12,858 bases of DNA, from contig JAFQOY010000191.1 of the NCBI GenBank assembly GCA_017412025.1, forward strand, positions 1-12,858, written 5' to 3'. The notes under the pieces are model-generated. The model was not told the origin of the DNA. It was given only the letters and a program-made list of their open reading frames with translations, and made no database searches. The stretch's first letter is position 1, and each line of letters opens with the position of its first letter. The translations under genes and the position numbers were made by a program. The stretch comes from Clostridia bacterium (lineage in GTDB: Bacteria > Bacillota_A > Clostridia > Christensenellales > Aristaeellaceae). Of this stretch, positions 6,380-12,858 are shown piece after piece.

Positions 6380-7474
6380 ATGGAAAAGCAGACGCTGGTA
6401 TCGGTGATCATTCCGGTATACAATGCGGAAAAGACGATCGGCAGGCTGCTTGACTGCCTGACGAGCCAGACGCTTGAGGATATTGCGATCATCTGCGTGG
6501 ACGACGGCTCGGCGGACGATTCCGCCGCGATCATTCAGGCGCATGCGGAAAAGGACGCGCGCATCGCGTATATCCGCCAGGCGAACAGCGGCGCGGGCGC
6601 GGCGCGCAATGCGGGCATGGCCTGTGCGAAGGGGAAGTACCTCGCGTTCCTCGACGCGGACGACTTCTTTGAACGGGACATGCTTGAACGGGCCGTGCGC
6701 CGCGCGGAGGCGGACGGGCTGGACGTGACCGTGTTCCGCTCGGACGAGTACGACGAGGCGACGGGCCGGTACATGCCCACGCCGTGGACGGTCAGGAAGC
6801 ATATGCTGCCCGGCAAGCGCGCGTTTTCCATGCGCGAGGTCAGGCGCGACCGCTTCCGCGCGTTCAGCGGCTGGGCGTGGGACAAGCTCTTCCTGCGCAG
6901 CTTCGTGGAGGAAAACGGCCTGCGCTTTCAAAGCCTGCGCATCTGCAACGACGTGCGCTTCGTCATGAGCGCGCTGATGCGCGCGGAGCGCGTCGGCGTG
7001 ATGGACGAGGTGCTGGCGCACCACACGATGCGCGCGGATTCGCTGCAGGGCACGCGGGCGCGGTCGCTTGAGTGCGTGTACGAGGCGCGGCTTGCGCTGA
7101 AGGAGCAGCTGCAGGCGTGGGGATACTGGCCGTGGCTTGAACGGGATTTTGTCAATTACGCGGCGTTTGTGCTGCTGTTCAACCTCAGGGCGCTGCCGCC
7201 GGATGTGCGCGGCGCATACCGGCGGAAGCTGGGCGAAGAATACCTGCCCGCCCTGGGCGTGACGGGGCGCAGAAGGGCGTATTTTTACCACGGGGACGAG
7301 TACGACGACCTGATGCGCGTGCTGCCGCCGGACAGCCCGGGATATGCCCCCGCGCCGGGGGCCGTCCGCCTTGCGGGCAGGCTGATGCGCGCGCTGCGCT
7401 ATGTGCGCGGGCACGGGGTATCGCATACGCTGCGGCGGCTTGGCGAGCGCGCGGCGCGCGGAAAACAGAGTTGA
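6380..7474 (+). CDS. Family 2 glycosyltransferase
   Basis: The 364-residue product opens with the GT-A fold signature SVIIPVYNAEKTI, followed by CVDDGSADDS (D41-D42) for nucleotide binding, NSGAGAARNAG, and the metal-binding FLDADD (D92-D95). It should transfer a sugar from a nucleotide-sugar donor to a polysaccharide or other glycan at the cytoplasmic face. The acceptor-specifying C-terminal part (about residues 120-364) is rich in Arg and has no clear membrane segment, so it is a soluble or peripheral enzyme and not a processive synthase. Donor and acceptor cannot be read from the sequence. It stands alone under its own promoter; the acyltransferase pair at 10102-12562 could modify the same polymer, but nothing here proves it. 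No intrinsic terminator follows, so readthrough into the aminopeptidase gene is possible. Confidence 0.9.
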   Translation: MEKQTLVSVIIPVYNAEKTIGRLLDCLTSQTLEDIAIICVDDGSADDSAAIIQAHAEKDARIAYIRQANSGAGAARNAGMACAKGKYLAFLDADDFFERDMLERAVRRAEADGLDVTVFRSDEYDEATGRYMPTPWTVRKHMLPGKRAFSMREVRRDRFRAFSGWAWDKLFLRSFVEENGLRFQSLRICNDVRFVMSALMRAERVGVMDEVLAHHTMRADSLQGTRARSLECVYEARLALKEQLQAWGYWPWLERDFVNYAAFVLLFNLRALPPDVRGAYRRKLGEEYLPALGVTGRRRAYFYHGDEYDDLMRVLPPDSPGYAPAPGAVRLAGRLMRALRYVRGHGVSHTLRRLGERAARGKQS

Positions 7475-7500
7475 GCCGGCTGATGCGGCGTGTGAAACGC

Positions 7501-7529
7501 TTGCATAAGACGCATATGTCCGATATAAT
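7501..7529 (+). promoter_or_regulatory. Sigma-A promoter of the M18 aminopeptidase gene
   Basis: TTGCAT (7501-7506) and a perfect TATAAT (7524-7529) are separated by 17 nt. The transcript would begin about 35-40 nt before ATG 7574, with AAAGGAG at 7559-7565 as ribosome binding site. Confidence 0.8.
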
Positions 7530-7573
7530 AGACTGCAGAATCATCAAAGCATATTCCGAAAGGAGATCATCAT

Positions 7574-8971
7574 ATGGAGAGAAAGAACGCCTGGGCCGCC
7601 TATGACGCGGAAGGCATGAAGAAGATCGACGAATTTGCGAAGAAGTACTGCGCATTCCTTGACGGCGGCAAGACCGAGCGCGAGTGCGTGGCGCAGGCCG
7701 TGGAGGCGGCGAAGGCCGCGGGCTATCGGGACCTCATGGCGCTGGCGAAGGAGGGAACGGCCCTCAAGCCGGGCGACGGCGTGTACGTCAACTGGATGAA
7801 CAAGTCCTTCGTCTGCTTCAAGGTCGGCAGCGAAAAGATCACCGAGGGCATGAACATCCTCGGCGCGCACATCGACTCCCCGCGCATCGACGTGAAGCAG
7901 AACCCGCTCTACGAGGAGAGCGAGCTGGCGTACCTGGATACGCACTACTACGGCGGCATCAAGAAGTACCAGTGGGTCGCGCAGCCGCTGGCGCTGCACG
8001 GCGTGATCTGCAAAAAGGACGGCACGACCGTAACCGTCGCCATCGGCGAGAAGGACGAGGATCCGGTGTTCTGCATCAGCGACCTGCTGCCCCACCTGGG
8101 CCAGGAGCAGATGCAGAAGACGGCGGCGACCGCCATCGAGGGCGAGGCGCTCAACCTGATCATCGGCGGCCGTCCCGTCGAGGAGGAAGAGGACAAGAAG
8201 AGCGTGACCGCCGGCGTGCTGGCCATCCTCAAGGAGAGCTACGGCGTGGAGGAGGAGGACTTCCTGTCCGCGGAGCTTGAGATCGTGCCGGCCGGCAAGG
8301 CGCGCGACATGGGCCTTGACCGCAGCATGATCCTCGCCTACGGCCACGACGACCGCGTCTGCGCGTATCCGTCGATGCAGGCCGTGCTCGATTACGAGGG
8401 CGTGCCGCAGTACACGCTCTGCGCCGTGCTGTGCGACAAGGAGGAGATCGGCTCCGTCGGCGCGACGGGCATGAACTCCATGTTCTTTGAAAACATCGTC
8501 GCCGAGCTGTGCGCGCTCTGCGGCGCGGACAGCAACCTCGCCGTGCGCCGCACGCTTTCCAATTCCCGCATGCTCTCCAGCGACGTGAGCGCGGGCTTTG
8601 ACCCGAACTTCGCCTCCGCGTTTGAAAAGAAGAACGTGGCGTACCTCGGCCGCGGCATGTGCTTCAACAAGTACACCGGCTCCCGCGGCAAGAGCGGCTC
8701 CTCCGACGCGAACGCCGAGTACATCGCGCACCTGCGCGCCATCCTCGACGCGGAAGGCGTCGCCTTCCAGACCGCCGAACTGGGCCGCGTGGATCTGGGC
8801 GGCGGCGGAACGATCGCCTACATGTGCGCCAAGTACGGCATGAACGTCATCGACGCCGGCGTGGCCGTGCTGTCCATGCACGCGCCGTACGAGGTCATCA
8901 GCAAGGTGGACCTGTATGAGGCGTACCGCAGCTACTGCGTGTTCCTGCGCGACGCGAAGCCGATGGCGTAA
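7574..8971 (+). CDS. apeA: M18 family metallo-aminopeptidase
   Basis: The 465-residue product is a full-length M18 zinc aminopeptidase of the ApeA type. The family's two-metal site can be read directly: H99 in AHIDSPR, bridging D259 in GHDDRV, catalytic E290 and ligand E291 in CDKEEIGS, D337 in SSDVSAGF, and H436 in SMHAPYE. No signal peptide is present, so it acts in the cytoplasm. M18 enzymes form large oligomeric shells and remove N-terminal residues, often acidic ones, from peptides in the last steps of protein turnover. The start is fixed by AAAGGAG 9 nt upstream and by the usual N-terminal length. It has its own promoter and a strong terminator, so it is a single-gene unit. The gene symbol follows the ApeA length class (about 465 residues, versus about 430 for ApeB). 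Confidence 0.95.
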   Translation: MERKNAWAAYDAEGMKKIDEFAKKYCAFLDGGKTERECVAQAVEAAKAAGYRDLMALAKEGTALKPGDGVYVNWMNKSFVCFKVGSEKITEGMNILGAHIDSPRIDVKQNPLYEESELAYLDTHYYGGIKKYQWVAQPLALHGVICKKDGTTVTVAIGEKDEDPVFCISDLLPHLGQEQMQKTAATAIEGEALNLIIGGRPVEEEEDKKSVTAGVLAILKESYGVEEEDFLSAELEIVPAGKARDMGLDRSMILAYGHDDRVCAYPSMQAVLDYEGVPQYTLCAVLCDKEEIGSVGATGMNSMFFENIVAELCALCGADSNLAVRRTLSNSRMLSSDVSAGFDPNFASAFEKKNVAYLGRGMCFNKYTGSRGKSGSSDANAEYIAHLRAILDAEGVAFQTAELGRVDLGGGGTIAYMCAKYGMNVIDAGVAVLSMHAPYEVISKVDLYEAYRSYCVFLRDAKPMA

Positions 8972-8997
8972 GCGAAGCGGCAGCCAAAGACAAAATC

Positions 8998-9037
8998 AGC
9001 CGTCCCCTTTCCTGGTTCGGGAGAGGGGACGGCTTTT
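8998..9037. terminator. Strong, probably bidirectional terminator
   Basis: A long stem pairs 8998-9013 with 9019-9034 (AGCCGTCCCC with GGGGACGGCT, extended inward through a few weaker pairs) and is followed by TTTT. On the opposite strand the stem is followed by GATTTTG. It lies between apeA and the convergent gene ending at 9150, so it can end transcription from both sides. Confidence 0.88.
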
Positions 9038-9149
9038 GCGTAAATTGGACGGGGGCACTCCCTCCGTCCACAGGGCGCGCTCGGCTGCGGTGCCTCAGGA
9101 GGGAGGCTTGAGCCGCGCCGCGCGTGTTTACGGCCTGTCGAAGCGCCGT

Positions 9150-9731
9150 TTACCACTTATCGTCCACCGCGTCGGACAATTCGGTAAAGGACTGCTGCAG
9201 CTCGTCAAGCCCCGCTTCGCTTTTGAGGAAGGCGATGATTTCATCGCGCGATACGCCGGAGCGGACGAAGTGGCTGACGGCCAGATCCGTCCCCTTGCGG
9301 AAAGCGCGGGCGATGAGCGTGCGCGTGTTTTTGTCGCGCGCGCCGGGCTCGACGACGATCTGGCAGACGTTTTCCGTGCCCGGGAACTGAATGCCGACGC
9401 CCACGGGAGAAAACGCGCCGGTTTCGGGGATGGCCTCGATCTGCGGCATGATGTGATTCACGGCGAAGGCGATCAGGTTGTCGCGGCGCTCGGGGATGGT
9501 GAGCCTGCGGCGGCTGCCGTCGTCGGCGGCGTTTTCGCCGCTTGCCCCGGGGGCAGGCGGTTCGGCGGCGGCTTTTTGCGCAGGCTGCGCATCCGGCGCG
9601 GGCTCCGGCGCAGGGGAAGGGGCGGGCTGCGCATCCGGCGCTGCAGGCTCCGAAGCGCGGGGCTGTCTGGGCATGCTGTCGGGCGCTTTCGGGCTGAAGA
9701 TGCGGGAGAGCATGCGGGCAATCGGGTTCAT
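9150..9731 (-). CDS. Unrecognised protein with Pro/Ala-rich linker
   Basis: On the minus strand, AAGGAG 8 nt upstream selects the ATG at 9731; the open frame runs further upstream but has no ribosome binding site and would cross the promoter and a long inverted repeat. The 193-residue product starts with a short amphipathic helix (MNPIARMLSRIF), continues with a low-complexity Pro/Ala/Glu linker (about residues 13-70, with PAPDAQPA-like units), and ends in a mixed alpha/beta domain of about 115 residues (IPERRDNLIAFAVNHIMPQ, GIQFPGTENVCQIVVEPG, SRDEIIAFLKSEAG). It has no signal peptide and no catalytic motif I know. The layout, a helix plus flexible tether plus globular domain, could suit a peripheral membrane or scaffold protein, but this is only a guess. 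It has its own promoter and shares a terminator with apeA. Confidence 0.75.
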   Translation of the reverse strand: MNPIARMLSRIFSPKAPDSMPRQPRASEPAAPDAQPAPSPAPEPAPDAQPAQKAAAEPPAPGASGENAADDGSRRRLTIPERRDNLIAFAVNHIMPQIEAIPETGAFSPVGVGIQFPGTENVCQIVVEPGARDKNTRTLIARAFRKGTDLAVSHFVRSGVSRDEIIAFLKSEAGLDELQQSFTELSDAVDDKW

Positions 9732-9765
9732 GGCGGATTCTCCTTTCTCTTCGGGGTTTTCATGT

Positions 9766-9794
9766 ATCTTACTGCATTTTATCCGGAATGTAAA
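9766..9794 (-). promoter_or_regulatory. Promoter of the minus-strand gene
   Basis: Read on the minus strand, TTTACA (9794-9789) and TAAGAT (9771-9766) are separated by 17 nt, 34 nt from the start codon at 9731. The -35 box is one mismatch and the -10 box two mismatches from consensus. Confidence 0.6.
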
Positions 9795-9816
9795 GGGAAA
9801 AGGGCGCGCGCGAGGA

Positions 9817-9870
9817 AGTACGTCTCCGCTGACGCGGAGCGCGTCCCCTCCGCGACAGCGGAGACGTACT
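9817..9870. repeat. Long inverted repeat in divergent intergenic region
   Basis: Arms of 22 nt (9817-9838 and 9849-9870) beginning AGTACGTCTCCGCTG pair with one mismatch around a 10-nt loop. It sits between the promoters of the minus-strand gene and the acyltransferase gene. No T-run follows either arm, so a plain terminator is unlikely. A further GC-rich imperfect stem (9941-9968) followed by TTTT lies to the right. The rest of the 9732-10101 gap holds the two promoters and no gene that I can support. Confidence 0.8.
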
Positions 9871-10031
9871 CCATCCCGCCCGCAGGCGGCGTTCCCCTCC
9901 GGGCAGAGCAGAGCCCCACCCCTGCAGAAGAAACACAGAGCCGGGTGGGCTGCGGAGCCGCTCCCCGGTTTTGTATCATTTCTGAACGCATTTTGCCATT
10001 TCGGGGCTAGGCAGACGCAGAGGTTATACAG

Positions 10032-10037
10032 TATAAT
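10032..10037 (+). promoter_or_regulatory. Probable -10 box of the acyltransferase operon
   Basis: A perfect TATAAT lies 64 nt before the start codon of the MBOAT gene. The expected -35 position (about 10009-10014, AGGCAG) is a poor match, so the promoter may be weak or need an activator. The leader contains the direct repeat ATGCGCA-G-ATGCGCA (10053-10067). Confidence 0.45.
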
Positions 10038-10101
10038 ATATTCTGTATGGCTATGCGCAGATGCGCACGGAGCCAAAGACAATGGATATACAGGTGGGCA
10101 T

Positions 10102-11535
10102 ATGCTGTTTAATTCATTTGAATTCCTGATCTTTTTTCCGGTGGTCACGCTGGTCTACTTCCTCATCCCGGACAGGGTGAAGTGGGTCTGGCTGCTGATC
10201 ACCAGCTATTTCTTCTACATGAACTGGCACGCCGAGTACGCGCTGCTGATGGCGGCGTGCACGGTGGTGACCTATACCTGCAGCCGGCTGATCGAGCGCT
10301 TTGAGGACAAGCGGCGCAGGAAGATCGCCATGTGGAGCGGCGTTGTGCTCAACATCGGCCTGCTGGCGTATTTCAAATACACCGGCTTTTTGCTGGAGGT
10401 GATTCAGCGCGCATGCGATCTGCTGCGCATCCCGGTGACGACGCCGAAGGTGAGCATCCTGCTGCCGGTGGGCATCAGCTTTTACATCTTCCAGGCGCTC
10501 AGCTACACGATCGACGTGTACAAGGGCCGCGTGAAGCCGGAGAAGAATCTGTTTAAGTATGCGCTGTTCGTGTCGTTCTTCCCCCAGCTGGTCGCAGGCC
10601 CGATCGAGCGATCCGGCAGGCTTTTGAAGCAGGTTTCCGCGCCGCACAGGTTCGACTGGGAGCGCTGCAGGCAGGGCCTGCTCATCATGCTGCTGGGCTT
10701 CTTTGAGAAGGTGGTCATCGCCGACCGCGCGTGCATGTACGTCGATATGATCTACGGCAACTGGATCAACGCCTCCGGCGCGCAGCTGGCGCTGGCGACG
10801 TTCGTCTTCGCCGTGCAGGATCTGTGCGACTTCGCCGGCTACAGCTACATCGCCATCGGCGCGGCGAAGATACTGGGCGTCGACCTGATGACCAACTTCC
10901 GCCAGCCGTACTTCGCGCATTCGGTGCAGAATTTCTGGGCAAGGTGGCACATTTCGCTGTCCACCTGGTTCCGCGATTACATCTATTTTCCGCTGGGCGC
11001 GGGCCGCGGCGGCAAGCTGAAGGCGGCGCGCAACCTGATGATCGTCTACACCGTCAGCGGCCTGTGGCACGGCGCGGCGCTCAAGTACGTCGCGTGGGGC
11101 ATGCTCAACGGCGCGCTGCAGGTGATCGAGGGCCTGATGCCCCAGAGGAAGGGCAAGCCGCGCTTCCCGAAGCTCGACCTGCTTATCCACATCCTGTGGA
11201 CGGACTTCCTGATCCTGATCACGATGCTGGTGTTCAGGGCGGGCTCGCTCTCCTCGGCGCTGGGCATGCTCGTGCGCATCCCGACGGCGTGGGGCGCTGC
11301 GGGGATCGACAGCGGCTTCTCCGCCATGCAGGCGCTGTGCCTTGGCGTGTGCTTTGTGATCCTGTTTGCGATTGAGCTGATCCACGAAAAGAGAAAGACG
11401 CTCACGCAGATCACCGACAGGCTGCCCGGCGCGGCGCGGTTCGCGCTGTATCTGGCGGCGGTGATGGCGGTGATCATCTTCGGCGTGTGGGGCCCGGGAT
11501 ACAGCGCGCAGGCGTTTATCTACTTCCAGTTCTGA
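10102..11535 (+). CDS. MBOAT family membrane O-acyltransferase (AlgI/DltB-like)
   Basis: The start is ATG 10102 (MLFNSFEFLIFFP), the usual N-terminus of this family; the frame is open further upstream but that part would run antisense through another gene. AGGTGG before the start is a modest ribosome binding site. The 477-residue product has many membrane segments and the family landmarks: ILLPVGISFYIFQALSYTID, FFPQLVAGPIER, NFWARWHISLSTWFRDYIYFPLG with H283, and the catalytic SGLWHGA with H323. Such proteins pass an acyl group, usually acetyl, across the membrane to an extracellular acceptor. The SGNH-type gene 19 nt downstream completes the usual two-part arrangement seen with AlgI and AlgJ/AlgX. 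The absence of dltA, dltC or alginate genes argues for O-acetylation of a polysaccharide or peptidoglycan-linked glycan over D-alanylation. The acceptor is unknown. Confidence 0.92.
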   Translation: MLFNSFEFLIFFPVVTLVYFLIPDRVKWVWLLITSYFFYMNWHAEYALLMAACTVVTYTCSRLIERFEDKRRRKIAMWSGVVLNIGLLAYFKYTGFLLEVIQRACDLLRIPVTTPKVSILLPVGISFYIFQALSYTIDVYKGRVKPEKNLFKYALFVSFFPQLVAGPIERSGRLLKQVSAPHRFDWERCRQGLLIMLLGFFEKVVIADRACMYVDMIYGNWINASGAQLALATFVFAVQDLCDFAGYSYIAIGAAKILGVDLMTNFRQPYFAHSVQNFWARWHISLSTWFRDYIYFPLGAGRGGKLKAARNLMIVYTVSGLWHGAALKYVAWGMLNGALQVIEGLMPQRKGKPRFPKLDLLIHILWTDFLILITMLVFRAGSLSSALGMLVRIPTAWGAAGIDSGFSAMQALCLGVCFVILFAIELIHEKRKTLTQITDRLPGAARFALYLAAVMAVIIFGVWGPGYSAQAFIYFQF

Positions 11536-11554
11536 TGATATAAAGGAAAAAGCG

Positions 11555-12562
11555 ATGAGCAAGAAAACCATTTTCAGCGTCGTGCTCTGGCTGGCGGCGC
11601 TTGTATGCTGCCTGCTGCTAGCGGACTGCGCCATGCGCCGCGACGACGGACGGCGCAAATACGGCGCATTCTTTGAGGAGAAGAACGACTTTGACGTGCT
11701 CTTCATGGGCACCAGCCGCGTGCTGGACGGCATATCGCCGATGGAGCTGTGGCGCGACCACGGCTATACGTCCTACAACATGGGCGTTTCCTCGGAATGC
11801 ATGGAGATGACGGAGTGGGTGCTGAAGCTCTCCCTCGGCTACAACAGGCCGAAGGTGGCGATGATCGACGTCTACTACATCGACCGCAATATCGACGACT
11901 GGTGGGCGTATTCCTACAGGCACATGTTCCTTGACGAGCTGCCGCTCTCGCGCGAAAAAATCGAGTGCGTGAAGGCGACGCTGCCGCAGAAGGAGTGGCA
12001 GGAATTCCTGATGCCGTTTTCGCTCTATCACGGCCGCTGGGAGGAGATCCTTGCCGGGAAGACGGAGCGGATCGTCGACTGCGAGCCGTACATGATGGGC
12101 AGCGAATTCCGCGCGGGGCGCATGGGGCCGAACTGGGACTATGTGCGCACGCAGGAGATGAACACGGAAAACATGCCCGGCAAGGACGCGCTGCGGCGCA
12201 TCGTCACGCTGTGCCGCGAGAACGGGATCATGCCGGTATTCATGATGCTGCCCGCGCCGATCTCCCTTGAGGAGCAGAGGAACGTCAACTCCGTCGCCCT
12301 GATCGCGAAGGAAATGGACGTGCCGTTTATCAACATGATGGACATGCAGGTTGTGGACTTTGAGACGGACATGTACGACTATCTGGGCCACATGAACCCG
12401 GACGGCGCGACGAAGATCACGGCGTATCTGGGGCAGTGGCTGAGCGAAAACGCGGACCTTGCCGACAAGCGCGGAGACAGCGGCTGCGCGCACTGGGACG
12501 AGAACCTCAAAAAGTATGAGGAGCACCGCGCGAGGGTGTGGGGCGGTATGACGATGCTGTGA
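11555..12562 (+). CDS. SGNH-hydrolase-like membrane-anchored acyltransferase partner
   Basis: AAAGGA at 11542-11547 precedes ATG 11555. The 335-residue product has an N-terminal membrane segment (about residues 5-24, FSVVLWLAALVCCLLLADC) that should place the rest outside the cell. LADC is a poor lipobox, so an uncleaved anchor is more likely than a lipoprotein. The SGNH signature is visible as FMGTSR with nucleophile S54 (block I) and as DYLGHMNPDGA with H279 (block V; D275 is the nearest acidic residue upstream). Between them lie MIDVYYIDRNIDDWW and PVFMMLPAPIS, typical of the AlgX/AlgJ/DltD-like fold. In such systems the MBOAT protein hands the acyl group to, or acts with, the SGNH protein, which places it on the polymer. 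The 19-nt gap from the MBOAT gene supports co-transcription. Confidence 0.85.
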   Translation: MSKKTIFSVVLWLAALVCCLLLADCAMRRDDGRRKYGAFFEEKNDFDVLFMGTSRVLDGISPMELWRDHGYTSYNMGVSSECMEMTEWVLKLSLGYNRPKVAMIDVYYIDRNIDDWWAYSYRHMFLDELPLSREKIECVKATLPQKEWQEFLMPFSLYHGRWEEILAGKTERIVDCEPYMMGSEFRAGRMGPNWDYVRTQEMNTENMPGKDALRRIVTLCRENGIMPVFMMLPAPISLEEQRNVNSVALIAKEMDVPFINMMDMQVVDFETDMYDYLGHMNPDGATKITAYLGQWLSENADLADKRGDSGCAHWDENLKKYEEHRARVWGGMTML

Positions 12563-12601
12563 AGCGCGGGGCTTCATCCGTCACGGCTGCGGCGAAGGCG
12601 C

Positions 12602-12714
12602 GGCGGCCTGAGGTCAGGCCGCCCTACGTCGGGAAAAGTAAGAATACGGAACCAAGAAACGGAGATGCAGACAGAGCATGCGCATCGCCGTAGGGCGGGC
12701 TGACACAGCCCGCC
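12602..12714. repeat. Nested palindromic repeat element
   Basis: A perfect hairpin GGCGGCCTGA/TCAGGCCGCC (12602-12623) and a second, GGCGGGCTG/CAGCCCGCC (12694-12714), flank about 70 nt. Their inner flanks also pair: GCCGCCCTACG (12619-12629) with CGTAGGGCGGG (12689-12699), one mismatch. The whole thing is a palindrome of palindromes, typical of small non-coding dispersed elements. It starts 40 nt after the SGNH gene. Confidence 0.75.
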
Positions 12715-12718
12715 GCAA

Positions 12719-12744
12719 ACCGTCAACAAAGTATTGTTGACGGT
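12719..12744. repeat. Perfect 11-bp inverted repeat
   Basis: ACCGTCAACAA pairs with TTGTTGACGGT around AGTA. No T-run follows, so it is not an obvious terminator; it is the third of a run of palindromes at the right edge. Confidence 0.85.
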
Positions 12745-12748
12745 CTGT

Positions 12749-12780
12749 CGCTGCAAGTCTGCTAACGCATACTTGCAGCG
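12749..12780. repeat. Perfect 10-bp inverted repeat
   Basis: CGCTGCAAGT pairs with ACTTGCAGCG around a 12-nt loop, starting 4 nt after the previous palindrome. Confidence 0.85.
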
Positions 12781-12788
12781 GATAAAAC

Positions 12789-12828
12789 ATCATTTTCTTG
12801 TACGCTGCGCGTACGGCCAGAAAATGAT
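12789..12828. repeat. Two-part inverted repeat
   Basis: An outer stem ATCATTTTCT/AGAAAATGAT (10 bp) encloses an inner stem GTACGC/GCGTAC (6 bp, loop TGC), with an unpaired T on the left and GGCC on the right. Confidence 0.85.
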
Positions 12829-12834
12829 ATAGGA

Positions 12835-12851
12835 AGCGGCTTGCAGCCGCT
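12835..12851. repeat. 7-bp inverted repeat at right edge
   Basis: AGCGGCT pairs with AGCCGCT around TGC. It ends 7 nt before the window edge, so the run of palindromes may continue. Confidence 0.7.
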
Positions 12852-12858
12852 CCTCGCA

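Noticed and set aside
9478..10101. Upstream extension of the MBOAT reading frame
   Set aside because: It lies antisense to the minus-strand gene and its promoter, is low-complexity, and the family's normal N-terminus begins at 10102.
9732..10148. Upstream extension of the minus-strand gene
   Set aside because: It would cross the gene's own promoter and a long inverted repeat, and no ribosome binding site supports it; the ATG at 9731 has one.
11555..11640. Lipoprotein signal in the SGNH-like protein
   Set aside because: The cysteine is preceded by LAD, which does not fit a lipobox; a membrane anchor is the better reading.
12719..12780. Palindromes as a CRISPR array or as stacked terminators
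   Set aside because: The repeats differ in sequence and have no regular spacers, and no T-runs follow the stems.

Overview
The window looks like a chromosomal piece of a high-GC member of the Clostridia, probably an uncultured gut lineage of the Christensenellales type. The grounds are strong AGGAGG ribosome binding sites, consensus sigma-A promoters with 17-nt spacers, strong G/C preference at third codon positions, an ApeA-type M18 aminopeptidase of the clostridial length, and short dispersed palindromes of a kind I associate with gut Firmicutes. The taxonomic call is inference; there is no rRNA or marker gene.

Region 1 (left edge to about 6170) is an operon-like block on the + strand, already in progress at the left edge. 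It holds the possible last codons of an upstream gene, three small acidic proteins of one family (88-636, 677-955, 1101-1334) with a vestige of further copies at 956-1060, an Hsp70/actin-fold ATPase with an unusual C-terminus (1349-3331), and a HerA/VirB4-like P-loop ATPase of 894 residues with a large N-terminal region (3360-6044). Gaps from 677 onward to the ATPase are short and each gene has its own ribosome binding site; a Rho-independent terminator at 6139-6170 closes the block. This is the most interesting part: two large ATPases downstream of a duplicating, mosaic family of small proteins that share an EAMGYS box. I recognise the two ATPase folds but not the system.

Region 2 (6170-8971) is ordinary chromosome: a dispersed palindromic repeat, a family 2 glycosyltransferase with its own TTGACA/TATCAT promoter, and an M18 aminopeptidase (apeA) with its own TTGCAT/TATAAT promoter and a strong terminator that probably works in both directions.

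Region 3 (9040-12858) has a convergent minus-strand gene for an unrecognised Pro/Ala-rich protein, a 370-nt divergent intergenic region with a 22-bp-arm inverted repeat, and an MBOAT O-acyltransferase followed 19 nt later by an SGNH-hydrolase-like membrane-anchored protein. Such pairs typically O-acetylate an extracellular or cell-wall polymer. The window ends in a dense run of consecutive perfect palindromes (12602-12851).

I see no tRNA, rRNA, CRISPR array or insertion sequence. Long open frames antisense to the large genes are by-products of GC-rich third positions.
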